The notes: a model not told the origin generated them from the letters alone. DNA of 31,789 nt from Bacillota bacterium (GCA_023460795.1 JAEWPC010000066.1:1-31789); one strand, 5' to 3'. Counted from the stretch's first letter, positions 24,269 through 31,789 are shown. A program made the numbers and translations.

Positions 24269-25483
24269 TCAATCCTGCCGCAGCTTGTTCAGCGCCTCGC
24301 TGAAGTCGTCCGGCAGCGGCGCGCGAACCGATTGCTTCTCCCCTGTCCACGGATGGCTCCAGATGAGCTGCTCGCCATGGAGCGCCTGCCTGGACATGAC
24401 GCCTCGCGAACCGCCGTACATGCCATCTCCAGCCAGCGGATGGTTGATCGAGGACATATGCACCCTGATCTGATGCGTCCTGCCGGTCTCGAGTCGCAGC
24501 CGCACCAGCGTATGGTCGCGCAGCCGTTCGGCGACCTCGAAGTGCGTGACCGCATGCTCGCCGGTGTCGCTGACGCGGCGTCTCGTCGAGTGATGGCGGT
24601 CTTGTCCGATCGGTTTGTTGATCGTGCCCCGGTTGCCTTCCACGTACCCTTCGGCGAGCGCTAAATAAATCCGTTCGATCTTCTTCTCGCGCATCGCCTT
24701 GTCATATTGATAGTGGGCAAACTCGTTCTTCGCATAGAGGACGGGTCCGGTCGTATCCTTATCTATCCGGTGAACGTGGCGAACGCGGATGTCTTGTCCG
24801 GACATCTCGTAATAAGCCGCCACCGCATGCGCCAACGTCTTCCTCTGCCCATGCTCGCTCGGATGCACCTCGATGCCTGCCGGCTTATTAACGACAAGCG
24901 TGAATTCATCCTCGTATAGAATATTGAGCTCCATCCAGTCCGGCGGAAAATCGCGCTGCTCACGCTGGAACAAGTGAAGACGCAAGTTCGATCCTTGAAG
25001 CAACAAACCGCGCGATTGCAGCAGCTTGGAGATGTGCTTCGGCGGCAACGGCAGATGCGCCGTCACCTTGGCTAACGGAGCTCCGGCCAATTGATCCGGC
25101 AGCCGTATTTCCATCCACTCGCCCTTGATCCGCCCCATCTTAAGCAGAGACGATGGATGAACCATAGCCGAAGCCGGCGTCTCCGGACGCGGTCTGCTTC
25201 TAACCGGAGCGCCTCCGGACGCGCTAGTCCGCCCTGCGCTCCCCTTGCTTCCGCCTCGCGCGAAGCTCTCGCGCTGGCCGCCTCTGACCGTGCCGTCCTG
25301 TCGCCCGGAGCGCCCCGCCCCTTCGCTGCGTCCCGATCGTCCCGCGCCGTCTCTCCGCCCGCTTCGTCCCGCGCCATCGCCTCTGCGACCGGCGTAATCG
25401 TTGCGGCTGCTTTGGCCCGATCTGCCGCCGCTACGTCCGCCGCGATCGGAACCGCCCGATCGTCCTCTTCCTGCTCCACTCAT
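24269..25483 (-). CDS. RluA-family pseudouridine synthase with RG-rich N-terminal extension
   Basis: From the ATG at 25483 the protein has 404 residues. Residues 1 to about 100 are a low-complexity tail of Gly, Arg, Ser and Asp with repeated GAGRSGR-type units. The rest is an RluA-type enzyme: an S4-like region (LPPKHISKLLQSRGLLLQG), NKPAGIEVHPSE, and the catalytic HRIDKDTTGPVLYAKN (near 237) whose Asp is the nucleophile of uridine isomerisation, then LETGRTHQIRVHM and HPLAGDGMYGG. It modifies rRNA or tRNA; the target site is unknown. GGAGG lies 8 bases before this ATG, better than the in-frame ATG at 25504. It has a consensus promoter, and repeat array C starts 6 bases after its stop. Confidence 0.92.
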   Translation of the reverse strand: MSGAGRGRSGGSDRGGRSGGRSGQSSRNDYAGRRGDGAGRSGRRDGAGRSGRSEGAGRSGRQDGTVRGGQRESFARGGSKGSAGRTSASGGAPVRSRPRPETPASAMVHPSSLLKMGRIKGEWMEIRLPDQLAGAPLAKVTAHLPLPPKHISKLLQSRGLLLQGSNLRLHLFQREQRDFPPDWMELNILYEDEFTLVVNKPAGIEVHPSEHGQRKTLAHAVAAYYEMSGQDIRVRHVHRIDKDTTGPVLYAKNEFAHYQYDKAMREKKIERIYLALAEGYVEGNRGTINKPIGQDRHHSTRRRVSDTGEHAVTHFEVAERLRDHTLVRLRLETGRTHQIRVHMSSINHPLAGDGMYGGSRGVMSRQALHGEQLIWSHPWTGEKQSVRAPLPDDFSEALNKLRQD

Positions 25484-25542
25484 GCGATTAACCTCCGAAT
25501 TCATCCCGTACGGGCACGGACCATCCGCGCCGAATCACGAAC

Positions 25543-25571
25543 AATATACGGGAACTGTTCCGCCTTGTCAA
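25543..25571 (-). promoter_or_regulatory. Consensus sigma-A promoter of the pseudouridine synthase gene
   Basis: On the minus strand TTGACA (25566-25571), exactly 17 bases and TATATT (25543-25548). The start would be near 25536, leaving a leader of about 50 bases. Confidence 0.85.
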
Positions 25572-25646
25572 ACTTCGCGCCCAAGCTTCTCACTTAGCCC
25601 AAGACTAAAGATTTTACAAAATCTATGAAAATACGACAGGAAAAGA

Positions 25647-25675
25647 TTGATCATCCCTACCCCGTCTGCTAGACT
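25647..25675 (+). promoter_or_regulatory. Promoter of the WG-repeat gene
   Basis: TTGATC (25647-25652), 17 bases and TAGACT (25670-25675), about 45 bases before the ATG. Confidence 0.6.
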
Positions 25676-25719
25676 TTTCCTGAATTAACTACCTTATTCC
25701 ATTATGGAGGAATTCACGC

Positions 25720-26763
25720 ATGTCCAAACGTCGTATTATCATCACTCTACTCGTCCTGATCGCCATGGTATCTTCCGTTACCGTCGCCCAGGCTGCCGGC
25801 AAGCTCAAACCGATCGAACCGAAATTCGCGTACGCATCGAGCTTCGTGAACGGAATGGCCGCCATCGCGGACAACGGGAAAGTCGGATACATCGACACGA
25901 CCGGCAAATTAGCCTACCCTCTCCAGTTCGACGGCGGGATGGTCCCGCAGGACTATTCCCCGGAAGGAATCGTATTGGGCGTCGTGAACGACAAATACGG
26001 CTTCTACGATCGGAAAGGCAAGCTTCTCTTCAAGCAGGAATTCGATTTCGCGAGCGGCTTCTCCGAAGGTCTGGCGTTCGTCAGCTTGAGCGGCGAAACC
26101 GGCTATATCAATACGAAAGGCAAATGGGTCATTAAGCTGAAAGACGTAGGGTACGCCTCGCGATTCTCGGAGGGAATGGCCGCAATCCACGCGGGCGACA
26201 AGGTCGGCTACGTCGATACCAAAGGAAAAATCGTCATTAAGCCGCAATTCGATGCCGGCGATAGCTTCAGTGAAGGCTTGGCCGCCGTTGCCCTCAATGG
26301 CAAAGTCGGATTCGTAGACAAGAAAGGCAAGCTTGCCGTCAAAGCGACCAAATACGGCGTGGACAGCTTCCATGAAGGATTGGCGGCTTTCGCGGATAAA
26401 GAAGACAGCAAGATCGGGTTCATGGACAAAACCGGCAAAGTCGTCATCAAACCGCAATTCGAGAACAGCATCATGGACGGCAAATATTTCTCCGATGGAC
26501 TCGTCGCGGTCAACGTCGGCGGCAAGTGGGGTTACGCGGACAAGAAAGGCAAGCTTGTCATCAAGCCTCAATACGATTCCGCGAACAACTTCTCGGAAGG
26601 TTTGGCTGCCGTTTCGATTAAAGGAAAATTCGGCTTTATCGATAAGAAAGGCAAACTCGTCGTTCCGGCGAAATATGATGAGGTCTTCAGCTTCTCCGAA
26701 GGAATGGCCGCCATTTCCATCGACTGGGTTTACGGTTACATCGTGAATCCGCTCAAGAAATAA
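25720..26763 (+). CDS. Secreted WG-repeat protein
   Basis: This 347-residue protein has a signal peptide (residues 1 to about 26, with Lys/Arg start, hydrophobic core and an AQAA cleavage region) and then about eight WG/KWG-type beta repeats of 33-40 residues. The consensus is FSEGLAAV...GKVGYVDKKGKLVIKPQFD, and the last copy is partial. WG repeats are thought to form beta-propeller-like or solenoid modules; molecular function is generally unknown. The repeats diverge enough at DNA level that this is an old array. TGGAGG lies just before the ATG. It is a single gene with its own promoter and terminator, divergent from the pseudouridine synthase gene. Confidence 0.92.
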   Translation: MSKRRIIITLLVLIAMVSSVTVAQAAGKLKPIEPKFAYASSFVNGMAAIADNGKVGYIDTTGKLAYPLQFDGGMVPQDYSPEGIVLGVVNDKYGFYDRKGKLLFKQEFDFASGFSEGLAFVSLSGETGYINTKGKWVIKLKDVGYASRFSEGMAAIHAGDKVGYVDTKGKIVIKPQFDAGDSFSEGLAAVALNGKVGFVDKKGKLAVKATKYGVDSFHEGLAAFADKEDSKIGFMDKTGKVVIKPQFENSIMDGKYFSDGLVAVNVGGKWGYADKKGKLVIKPQYDSANNFSEGLAAVSIKGKFGFIDKKGKLVVPAKYDEVFSFSEGMAAISIDWVYGYIVNPLKK

Positions 26764-26772
26764 TTCCCTATA

Positions 26773-26825
26773 CCTGTCTAAATCGGATGAAGCTAAGCGA
26801 CTCCGATTGAGACGGGTATTTTTTT
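26773..26825 (+). terminator. Terminator of the WG-repeat gene
   Basis: CCTGTCTAAATCGGA pairs with TCCGATTGAGACGGG with two imperfect positions and is followed by TATTTTTTT. Confidence 0.9.
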
Positions 26826-27098
26826 GCTTGCGCATGGAGTTATTCGTCGCCGCGCGGTGTTGAATAACCTCTGCCCGTGCCGCAGGCAGACAGCGTTATC
26901 CACTATTCATGCCGCTTCAACTTTTCGACCTTCATAGGAACCTCTGCCGTTATATAACGGAAAAACGCGACTCGTCCCGCTTTCGATGAAAGGCGTCATG
27001 AAGTTACAAAATAACACCGTTGCCAGTTTTTGACTTCCGATATAACGTTGATTTCAGGGGGATTGTCCCCATAATCACTTCTCGGGAGGGTATTCGAA
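26826..27098. other. Intergenic stretch with dyads upstream of the acidic-protein gene
   Basis: No gene is seen. It holds a perfect 14-bp palindrome CCGTTATATAACGG (26947-26960), the 10-mer AACCTCTGCC twice (26866 and 26939), a hairpin TCTGCC/GGCAGA (26870-26890 area), and GGGGA-TTG-TCCCC (27058-27070). A weak promoter TTGATT, about 16 bases and CATAAT (27048-27075 area) would place the last dyad in its spacer. GGGAGGG before 27099 is the ribosome site of the next gene. Confidence 0.55.
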
Positions 27099-27488
27099 AT
27101 GGATCAAAACGAAGAAGTAGTAGCGGTTGAAGGATTGGAAGCGTCTTCAGAAGACGCTCAAGCAGAAGCAGCAGCTGAGGAGGCAGAAGTCAGCCTTCAA
27201 GCCGAGGAAGCCGAGGCTTCGGAAGAAGCAGCCGAGGAAATCGTCGCGGAGGCGGAATCCGTGGAAGCGGAAGCCGAGTCCGAAGCGGTCGAAGCCGAGC
27301 TGGAAGCGGTAGAAGCCGAGGCTCAAGCCGAAGAAGCCGTGGAAGCCGAAGCGCAAGACGAGGAAGCGGTTGAAGCGGAAGCGCAAGAAGCCGAAGTGAC
27401 CGCGGAGGCAGAAGCCGACGAACCTGCTCTGGCGGAAGTCGCCGCGGACGAGTCGGAAGCCGTTAGCGAAGAGTCCGTCGTAGACTGA
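27099..27488 (+). CDS. Extremely acidic Glu/Ala-rich low-complexity protein
   Basis: This 129-residue protein contains 45 Glu and a similar number of Ala, with Val, Ser, Gln and Asp making up most of the rest. It has no Lys, Arg, His, Cys, Phe, Trp or Tyr. The middle carries imperfect repeats such as EAVEAEAQDEEAVEAEAQ. It should be a disordered or single-helix polyanion in the cytosol, since there is no signal peptide. I do not recognise a family. A real gene is supported by the ATG with GAGGG at normal spacing and by a hairpin terminator after the stop, against the caution that such repetitive DNA keeps several frames open. Function unknown. Confidence 0.72.
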   Translation: MDQNEEVVAVEGLEASSEDAQAEAAAEEAEVSLQAEEAEASEEAAEEIVAEAESVEAEAESEAVEAELEAVEAEAQAEEAVEAEAQDEEAVEAEAQEAEVTAEAEADEPALAEVAADESEAVSEESVVD

Positions 27489-27517
27489 TATCATTCCTAT
27501 CGATCCGTTTCCGTGCA

Positions 27518-27562
27518 AAGGGGCTTTCCAAGGCGGTCCCAAGACCGAGGAGGAAGCCCCTT
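27518..27562. terminator. Branched hairpin between convergent genes, probable terminator
   Basis: AAGGGGCTTTCC (27518-27529) pairs with GGAAGCCCCTT (27552-27562), one base bulged, and encloses a second stem CGGTC/GACCG (27534-27547). No long T-run follows, so termination strength is uncertain. Confidence 0.6.
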
Positions 27563-27569
27563 GACGTCG

Positions 27570-28241
27570 TTATGAACGGTTGCGCAGCAGGCTTCGGATC
27601 GCCCATTTGCGCTCGTGCCGCTTCATATAACGCGGCAGCGTCCGGTACAGCTGCGAGCACTCCCGGAACGCTTGTTTCGCATCGTCTGCCCGACCGAGGC
27701 TGCCATAGATCAACCCCAGTCGATAATAAGCTTCGCAGGAAGACGAGTTCACGTCTTTAAATTGCTGCAACCAGCCTATCGCCTTCTCTGGCTCTGTCTT
27801 CGCGTACGCTTCCGCCAGTCTCAAGTAAGGCTGGCCGTACTTGACTCTCGGGCTGATGGCCAGCGCCTGCTCCATCTCCCGCTCCCCTTCTTGCAGCCTG
27901 CCGAGCGCTAGATCGCAGGTTCCGATATCGCTCCAATATTCCCCGGAATGATCCATCTGCACCTCGATCCCGGACAGGATCTCGCGCGCCTCCGCATAAC
28001 TTTTGCGTTCGATTAACAGCCTCGCAAGCTCCGTTTTCGCCGACACGTCGTGCGGACTCATCTGAATGTGCCGTCTCCACCTGGCGATGGCGCTTCTGCG
28101 CTTCAACGGGCGAACGATACTTGGGGATAATCCGATATAACGCCGCTCTAGAAAATAGAAGATGACGAGCAATACCAGTATGGCGACGAATGGATTTCCG
28201 AACAACCACCATAACGCTCCGAACGCTAATAGCTTACTCAT
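27570..28241 (-). CDS. Membrane-anchored TPR protein
   Basis: This 223-residue protein has an N-terminal hydrophobic segment (about residues 4-30, LLAFGALWWLFGNPFVAILVLLVIFYFL) that should anchor it in the membrane. About four tetratricopeptide-like helix pairs follow (residues 60-205), e.g. DVSAKTELARLLIERKSYAEA and YYRLGLIYGSLGRADDAKQAF. TPR proteins act as binding scaffolds; no partner is visible. GGGAGG lies upstream of the ATG with slightly long spacing. It is convergent with the acidic-protein gene and divergent from the solute-binding protein gene. Confidence 0.85.
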   Translation of the reverse strand: MSKLLAFGALWWLFGNPFVAILVLLVIFYFLERRYIGLSPSIVRPLKRRSAIARWRRHIQMSPHDVSAKTELARLLIERKSYAEAREILSGIEVQMDHSGEYWSDIGTCDLALGRLQEGEREMEQALAISPRVKYGQPYLRLAEAYAKTEPEKAIGWLQQFKDVNSSSCEAYYRLGLIYGSLGRADDAKQAFRECSQLYRTLPRYMKRHERKWAIRSLLRNRS

Positions 28242-28418
28242 TTAGGCCCGTACCTCCCGGTGCTGGCGTTCGCGCCAATCTACTGTCGTTTGTAAGCCAT
28301 CATATCATATTATTCCGTTCCGATCGTCTTCTTCTCTACCATTTCCCAAAAATATGAAACCATTTTCCACCATTTGCGTCAATATTATATACACTAGGAG
28401 AGGTGGATAGGATTAGAG

Positions 28419-29759
28419 ATGGGGAGAAACAAATTAGTAAGCATGGTGCTGACAGTGGCTCTAACCGTGGCAACTCTTGCAGGTTGCTCTAGCGGCAAGC
28501 CTAAGTTCGATGACGTAACCATTACGGTGCTTATACCGGATCAAAGCCTCGCCGGCACGTTAGGGGAACAGATTAACTCCTTGCTCGATAAGAGCAAAAC
28601 GTTCGTAGAAGAACAGAATCCCGGTCTTACCGTCAATGTCGTAAAAGCTCCCGGAGAGCAATACGCGGATCAGATCGAAACGTTAAATCCCGATATTTAC
28701 TGGATTACCCCTAATGACCTGACGAAGCCCCAGAACGCGGGAAAGCTGTACGACTTAAGCCCGCTGCTCGAGCAGGCGAACGCGGACATTACGCAATATT
28801 TCCCTAGCAATCTGCTGGATATGACGACGGAGGACGGCAAGCTTCTCGGCATTCCGGTAGCCGCATACAACATGGCGGTCGCCTACAGCAAATCGTGGTT
28901 CAGCACCGCCGGTTTAGAGGAGCCTCGGCCGAATTGGACATGGGAACAGTTCGAATCCGACGCCATCGCCCTCAAAGAGGCGAACGGTGCGGATTCTAAA
29001 GTCGCGTATGGAGCGAGCATTCCGCTCTATTCGGAATACATCGAGTCGATCGTCTTGAGCAAAGGCGGTTCGTTCCTATCCCCCGACGGAAAGCAGGCTT
29101 CCGGGTTCGTGGATGGTCCGGTAACGGTCGAGACGATGGCGTGGTTAAAAGGTTTGGCCGACAAGGGCGCTCTCGATCCGGCCCCTACCGGAGACTTATC
29201 GTTGATCGGCAAGACGAAGGGGATGGAAATTGCCGTGACGCCGCTCATCAACAGCTTCATGGCCTCGAACACGGATATTGGAATCGTTCCGTTGCCAAGC
29301 GCGAACGGCGACTACATAGTCAGCGCCCCGTACGTAACGGCGTTCGGCATTAACTCGTCCAGCGAGAATCCGGAAGCCGCATTGAAATATATTTTCGCTT
29401 TGACGATGGAAGACAACGAGATTACGAGAGAAGCGTACCGGATCGGGATGAGCATCTCGAAGGCAGTGTTCGAGAACGGCGGCGCCGAGAACAATCCTTC
29501 GCTGGCCGTCGACTATCAACTGCTCCCTTACTCGCAGAAACGCGCCTACATGCAAACGAGCGGATGGGGCGAGGCGATGGGGTTCTATTCGAACCGTTTT
29601 ATGCTCATGGTGCAAGACGACGTTAGCGAGATTGTTCCTACGCTGCAAGAGATGGCCCAAGGTATCGACGTTACGCTTTCGGATTTGCGGGTGAAAGACG
29701 AGAACGAGGCCAAAGAAGCCGCGGCAACGGCTGCCCTCGAAACAACCGCAAGCGAGTAA
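28419..29759 (+). CDS. Extracellular solute-binding lipoprotein of an ABC sugar transporter type
   Basis: This 446-residue protein starts with a lipoprotein signal peptide (charged start, hydrophobic core and lipobox LAGC at about 20-23), so it is anchored outside the membrane by a lipidated Cys. The body has the family-1 solute-binding pattern: VTITVLIPDQ, a central GKLLGIPVAAYNMAVAYSKSWF and NWTWEQFESDAIALKEAN, and a later TAFGINSSSENPEAALKYIF. These usually bind oligosaccharides and deliver them to two permeases. No permease or ATPase gene adjoins it here, and a terminator follows directly, so it is an orphan or works with a distant transporter. AGGA lies 6 bases before the ATG. Confidence 0.92.
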   Translation: MGRNKLVSMVLTVALTVATLAGCSSGKPKFDDVTITVLIPDQSLAGTLGEQINSLLDKSKTFVEEQNPGLTVNVVKAPGEQYADQIETLNPDIYWITPNDLTKPQNAGKLYDLSPLLEQANADITQYFPSNLLDMTTEDGKLLGIPVAAYNMAVAYSKSWFSTAGLEEPRPNWTWEQFESDAIALKEANGADSKVAYGASIPLYSEYIESIVLSKGGSFLSPDGKQASGFVDGPVTVETMAWLKGLADKGALDPAPTGDLSLIGKTKGMEIAVTPLINSFMASNTDIGIVPLPSANGDYIVSAPYVTAFGINSSSENPEAALKYIFALTMEDNEITREAYRIGMSISKAVFENGGAENNPSLAVDYQLLPYSQKRAYMQTSGWGEAMGFYSNRFMLMVQDDVSEIVPTLQEMAQGIDVTLSDLRVKDENEAKEAAATAALETTASE

Positions 29760-29763
29760 TCGC

Positions 29764-29797
29764 AAGAAGCCTGGACAACGGTTCAGGCTTCTTTTTT
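29764..29797 (+). terminator. Terminator of the solute-binding protein gene
   Basis: A perfect 10-bp stem AAGAAGCCTG/CAGGCTTCTT with a 10-base loop runs into a T-run (TTCTTTTTT). Confidence 0.95.
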
Positions 29798-29857
29798 ATA
29801 ATTTTTAGAAAATTCTATAATTTATAAAGGATTGTCTTAAATTATCCAATGCCATAA

Positions 29858-29886
29858 TTGCATTCGTTCCGTTAACATGGTAATGT
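29858..29886 (+). promoter_or_regulatory. Promoter of the xylanase gene
   Basis: TTGCAT (29858-29863), exactly 17 bases and TAATGT (29881-29886). It implies a leader of about 140 bases before the coding region, in which I see only a short AGGGA/TCCCT hairpin (29934-29953 area). Confidence 0.55.
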
Positions 29887-29897
29887 AAGCGCTATTT
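29884..29897 (+). promoter_or_regulatory. Catabolite-responsive element (cre)-like site
   Basis: TGTAAGCGCTATTT matches the CcpA cre consensus TGWAAGCGYTWWCW at every position but one (T instead of the late C). It overlaps the predicted -10, where CcpA would block transcription when preferred sugars are present. Binding is inferred. Confidence 0.65.
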
Positions 29898-30032
29898 TAT
29901 GCTTTCAAGGCGCTTGCCATACCTTTTTATTCAGGGAGGTGGGGCTTTCCCTATTCGCATCCACGTTCGTCTTCGAGCTGACATCAAAGCTAAGGACACG
30001 ATGGAATGAACCCAAATTAATCGGAGGTGTAA

Positions 30033-31727
30033 ATGATGAAATCGAAAATCGGTCTACTTAGTCTCTCATTCGCATTATTGGCGTCTTTGCTGTTTTCCGC
30101 AGGCGCCGCGAACGCGGGGTTGGCGAGCGGCAGCAAATTCCTGGGCAACGTCATCGCAAGCGGCATTCCTTCGAATTGGTCGACGTACTGGAATCAAGTA
30201 ACGCCGGAGAACGCGACCAAGTGGGGCTCCGTCGAAGGTACGAGGAACACGATGAACTGGTCTCAAGCGGACCTCGCTTACAATTTCGCGAAAACGAACG
30301 GATACCCGTTCAAGTTCCATACGCTCGTCTGGGGAAGCCAAGAGCCGGGCTGGATCGGCGGGCTATCGGCGGCGGATCAGAAAGCCGAAGTGATTCAGTG
30401 GATCAACGCGGCGGGTACGAGATACGGCGACTCGGAATACGTAGACGTCGTCAATGAGCCGCTTCATGCCAAGCCTTCTTTCCGGAATGCGATCGGCGGG
30501 GACGGAACGACCGGCTGGGACTGGGTCATCTGGTCGTTCGAGCAAGCTAGGCAAGCTTTCCCGAACTCCAAGCTTCTCATCAATGAGTACGGCATCATCA
30601 GCGACCCGAATGCAGCCGCGCAATACGTTACGATCATCAATCTGCTGAAGGCTCGCGGATTGGTCGACGGAATCGGAATCCAATGCCACCACTTCAATAT
30701 GGACGACGTCACCGTCAGCACGATGAACAACGTTCTGAACACGTTGTCCGCTACCGGATTGCCGATCTACGTATCCGAGCTCGACATGACCGGCGACGAC
30801 GCGACGCAGCTGCAAAGATATCAAACGAAATTCCCGGTTCTCTGGGAAAACGCGAACGTCAAGGGTATTACGCTATGGGGCTACATTCAGGGCCAAACTT
30901 GGAGAGACGGCACGCACCTGGTCACGAGCTCGGGGGCCGAACGCCCTGCCATGCAATGGCTGAAGCAATATCTGGGCGGCGGCACGCAGCAGCCGCCTGC
31001 TTCGCCGTCGGGTCTTACGGCGACGGCGGGCAACGCGCAAATCTCGCTCAGCTGGTCGGCTTCCTCTGGCGCGACGAGCTACACGGTTAAGCGAGCGACG
31101 ACGAGCGGCGGACCTTACACCAACGTGGCGACGAACATTACGGGCACAAACTACACGAACACAGGCCTGACCAACGGCACGACGTACTACTACGTCGTCA
31201 GCGCTTCGAACGGCGCAGGCTCGAGCGCGAACTCGGTTCAGGCGAGCGCGACGCCGACGGGAGGAAGTACCGGCACGGGCTCTCTGGTCGCCCAATACAA
31301 GACGAACAACGGCAACGCGACCGACAACCAAATTTACGCCACGTTCAACATTAAGAACACAGGTACCTCCGCCGTATCCTTGAGCAACGTGAAGCTGCGC
31401 TACTACTTCACGAAGGACGGATCGGCAGGCTTGAACTTCTGGACGGATTACGCGCAGATCGGCGCATCGAACGTGAGCGGCGCATTCGCGAGCGCGTCCG
31501 GTACGAACTCGGATACGTACTTGGAGATTTCATTCGGCTCGGGCGCAGGCTCGATCGCGGCCGGCGGCCAGACCGGCGAAATCCAAATCCGGATCGCGAA
31601 GAGCGACTGGTCGAACTTCAACGAAGCGAACGACTACTCGTTCGACGGCACGAAGTCGGCGTTCTCCGATTGGAACAAAGTCACCTTGCATCAGAGCGGA
31701 ACGCTCGTATGGGGAGTAGCTCCATAA
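30033..31727 (+). CDS. Secreted GH10 endo-1,4-beta-xylanase with Fn3 and CBM3 domains
   Basis: This 564-residue secreted enzyme has a signal peptide (1 to about 28, ending GAANA), a GH10 catalytic domain (about 30-315), a fibronectin type III domain (about 323-408) and a C-terminal CBM3 (about 417-564). Catalytic residues are visible: acid/base E142 in VDVVNEP and nucleophile E249 in IYVSELDMTG, with KFHTLVWGSQEPGW as the substrate-binding strand. It cleaves xylan in plant biomass, and the CBM3 should hold it on cellulose. The Gly/Ser/Thr-rich linker lies at about 408-416. GGAGG stands 5 and 8 bases before two adjacent ATGs; the second (30036) is equally likely. A cre-like site overlaps the promoter, so glucose repression is expected. 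Confidence 0.96.
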   Translation: MMKSKIGLLSLSFALLASLLFSAGAANAGLASGSKFLGNVIASGIPSNWSTYWNQVTPENATKWGSVEGTRNTMNWSQADLAYNFAKTNGYPFKFHTLVWGSQEPGWIGGLSAADQKAEVIQWINAAGTRYGDSEYVDVVNEPLHAKPSFRNAIGGDGTTGWDWVIWSFEQARQAFPNSKLLINEYGIISDPNAAAQYVTIINLLKARGLVDGIGIQCHHFNMDDVTVSTMNNVLNTLSATGLPIYVSELDMTGDDATQLQRYQTKFPVLWENANVKGITLWGYIQGQTWRDGTHLVTSSGAERPAMQWLKQYLGGGTQQPPASPSGLTATAGNAQISLSWSASSGATSYTVKRATTSGGPYTNVATNITGTNYTNTGLTNGTTYYYVVSASNGAGSSANSVQASATPTGGSTGTGSLVAQYKTNNGNATDNQIYATFNIKNTGTSAVSLSNVKLRYYFTKDGSAGLNFWTDYAQIGASNVSGAFASASGTNSDTYLEISFGSGAGSIAAGGQTGEIQIRIAKSDWSNFNEANDYSFDGTKSAFSDWNKVTLHQSGTLVWGVAP

Positions 31728-31744
31728 GCACTAGAAGATTTAAA

Positions 31745-31771
31745 AGCCTGTTGAAAGGATCTCAACAGGCT
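31745..31771. terminator. Hairpin after the xylanase gene
   Basis: A perfect 10-bp stem AGCCTGTTGA/TCAACAGGCT lies 17 bases after the stop. The T-run is on the minus strand side (TTTAAA), so it may mainly end a minus-strand gene beyond the window; for the xylanase it is only a plausible terminator. Confidence 0.6.
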
Positions 31772-31789
31772 GGCGCCCGGACATTCGTC

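Noticed and set aside
26866..26948. A fourth, decayed copy of the 51-bp repeat family (AGCGTTATCCACTATTC near 26892)
   Set aside because: The resemblance to array C is short and the two AACCTCTGCC copies are 73 bases apart, not 51. It could be chance.
27147..27542. Minus-strand Phe/Gly/Arg-rich frame opposite the acidic-protein gene
   Set aside because: It is the complement of Glu/Ala codons, has no ribosome site, and the plus-strand frame has a good start and terminator.
1..31789. tRNA, rRNA, insertion sequence, prophage or defence system
   Set aside because: I looked along both strands for cloverleaf ends, transposase or integrase motifs and defence-type domains and saw none.

Overview
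The window looks like chromosomal DNA from a spore-forming, moderately GC-rich member of the Paenibacillaceae (Paenibacillus or Cohnella type). This rests on YyaC and YfkK (DUF1128) homologues, a type-2 Firmicutes GalT, a c-di-GMP-I riboswitch, strong GGAGG ribosome binding sites, frequent GTG/TTG starts and a secreted GH10-Fn3-CBM3 xylanase. I saw no rRNA, tRNA, transposase, phage gene or CRISPR array. Taxonomy is inferred from gene content only.

Layout. 1-1517 (-): O-antigen ligase/polymerase-like membrane protein, cut by the window edge. 1.6-4.3 kb (-): a c-di-GMP module made of a membrane diguanylate cyclase, then a c-di-GMP-I riboswitch with its own terminator, then a PilZ receptor protein. 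4.4-7.6 kb (-): a tight four-gene run, yyaC, alpha/beta hydrolase, DUF6483-like protein and SAM methyltransferase. 7.7-8.0 kb (+): yfkK. 8.2-13.0 kb (-): Leloir galactose operon galK-galE-galT plus a mutarotase-like gene, with a divergent AraC-type regulator (13.2-14.0 kb, +). 14.3-15.3 kb (-): asparaginase II. 15.4-18.3 kb (-): a GT39 glycosyltransferase with an embedded discoidin-like domain and a GT2 polyprenyl-phosphate glycosyltransferase (ykcB/ykcC-like pair). 18.5-19.7 kb (+): FAD oxidoreductase. 19.8-20.2 kb (-): YflT-like stress protein. 20.5-23.9 kb (+): overlapping operon of sugar nucleotidyltransferase, GT4 and an (alpha/alpha)6-like protein. 24.3-25.5 kb (-): RluA pseudouridine synthase with a long RG-rich tail. 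25.7-26.8 kb (+): secreted WG-repeat protein. 27.1-27.5 kb (+): an extremely acidic Glu/Ala protein. 27.6-28.2 kb (-): TPR membrane protein. 28.4-29.8 kb (+): solute-binding lipoprotein. 30.0-31.7 kb (+): xylanase with a cre-like site on its promoter.

The most unexpected structure is non-coding. Three tandem arrays (8028-8214, 14078-14260, 23934-24262), each with a 50-51 bp period, fill three of the five convergent gene junctions. By hand alignment they belong to one diverged repeat family, in the same orientation at 8.0 and 24.0 kb and inverted at 14.1 kb. The second notable system is the c-di-GMP circuit. Its riboswitch sequence suggests that the aptamer's 3' strand competes with the terminator's 5' arm, which predicts an OFF switch on a c-di-GMP receptor gene.
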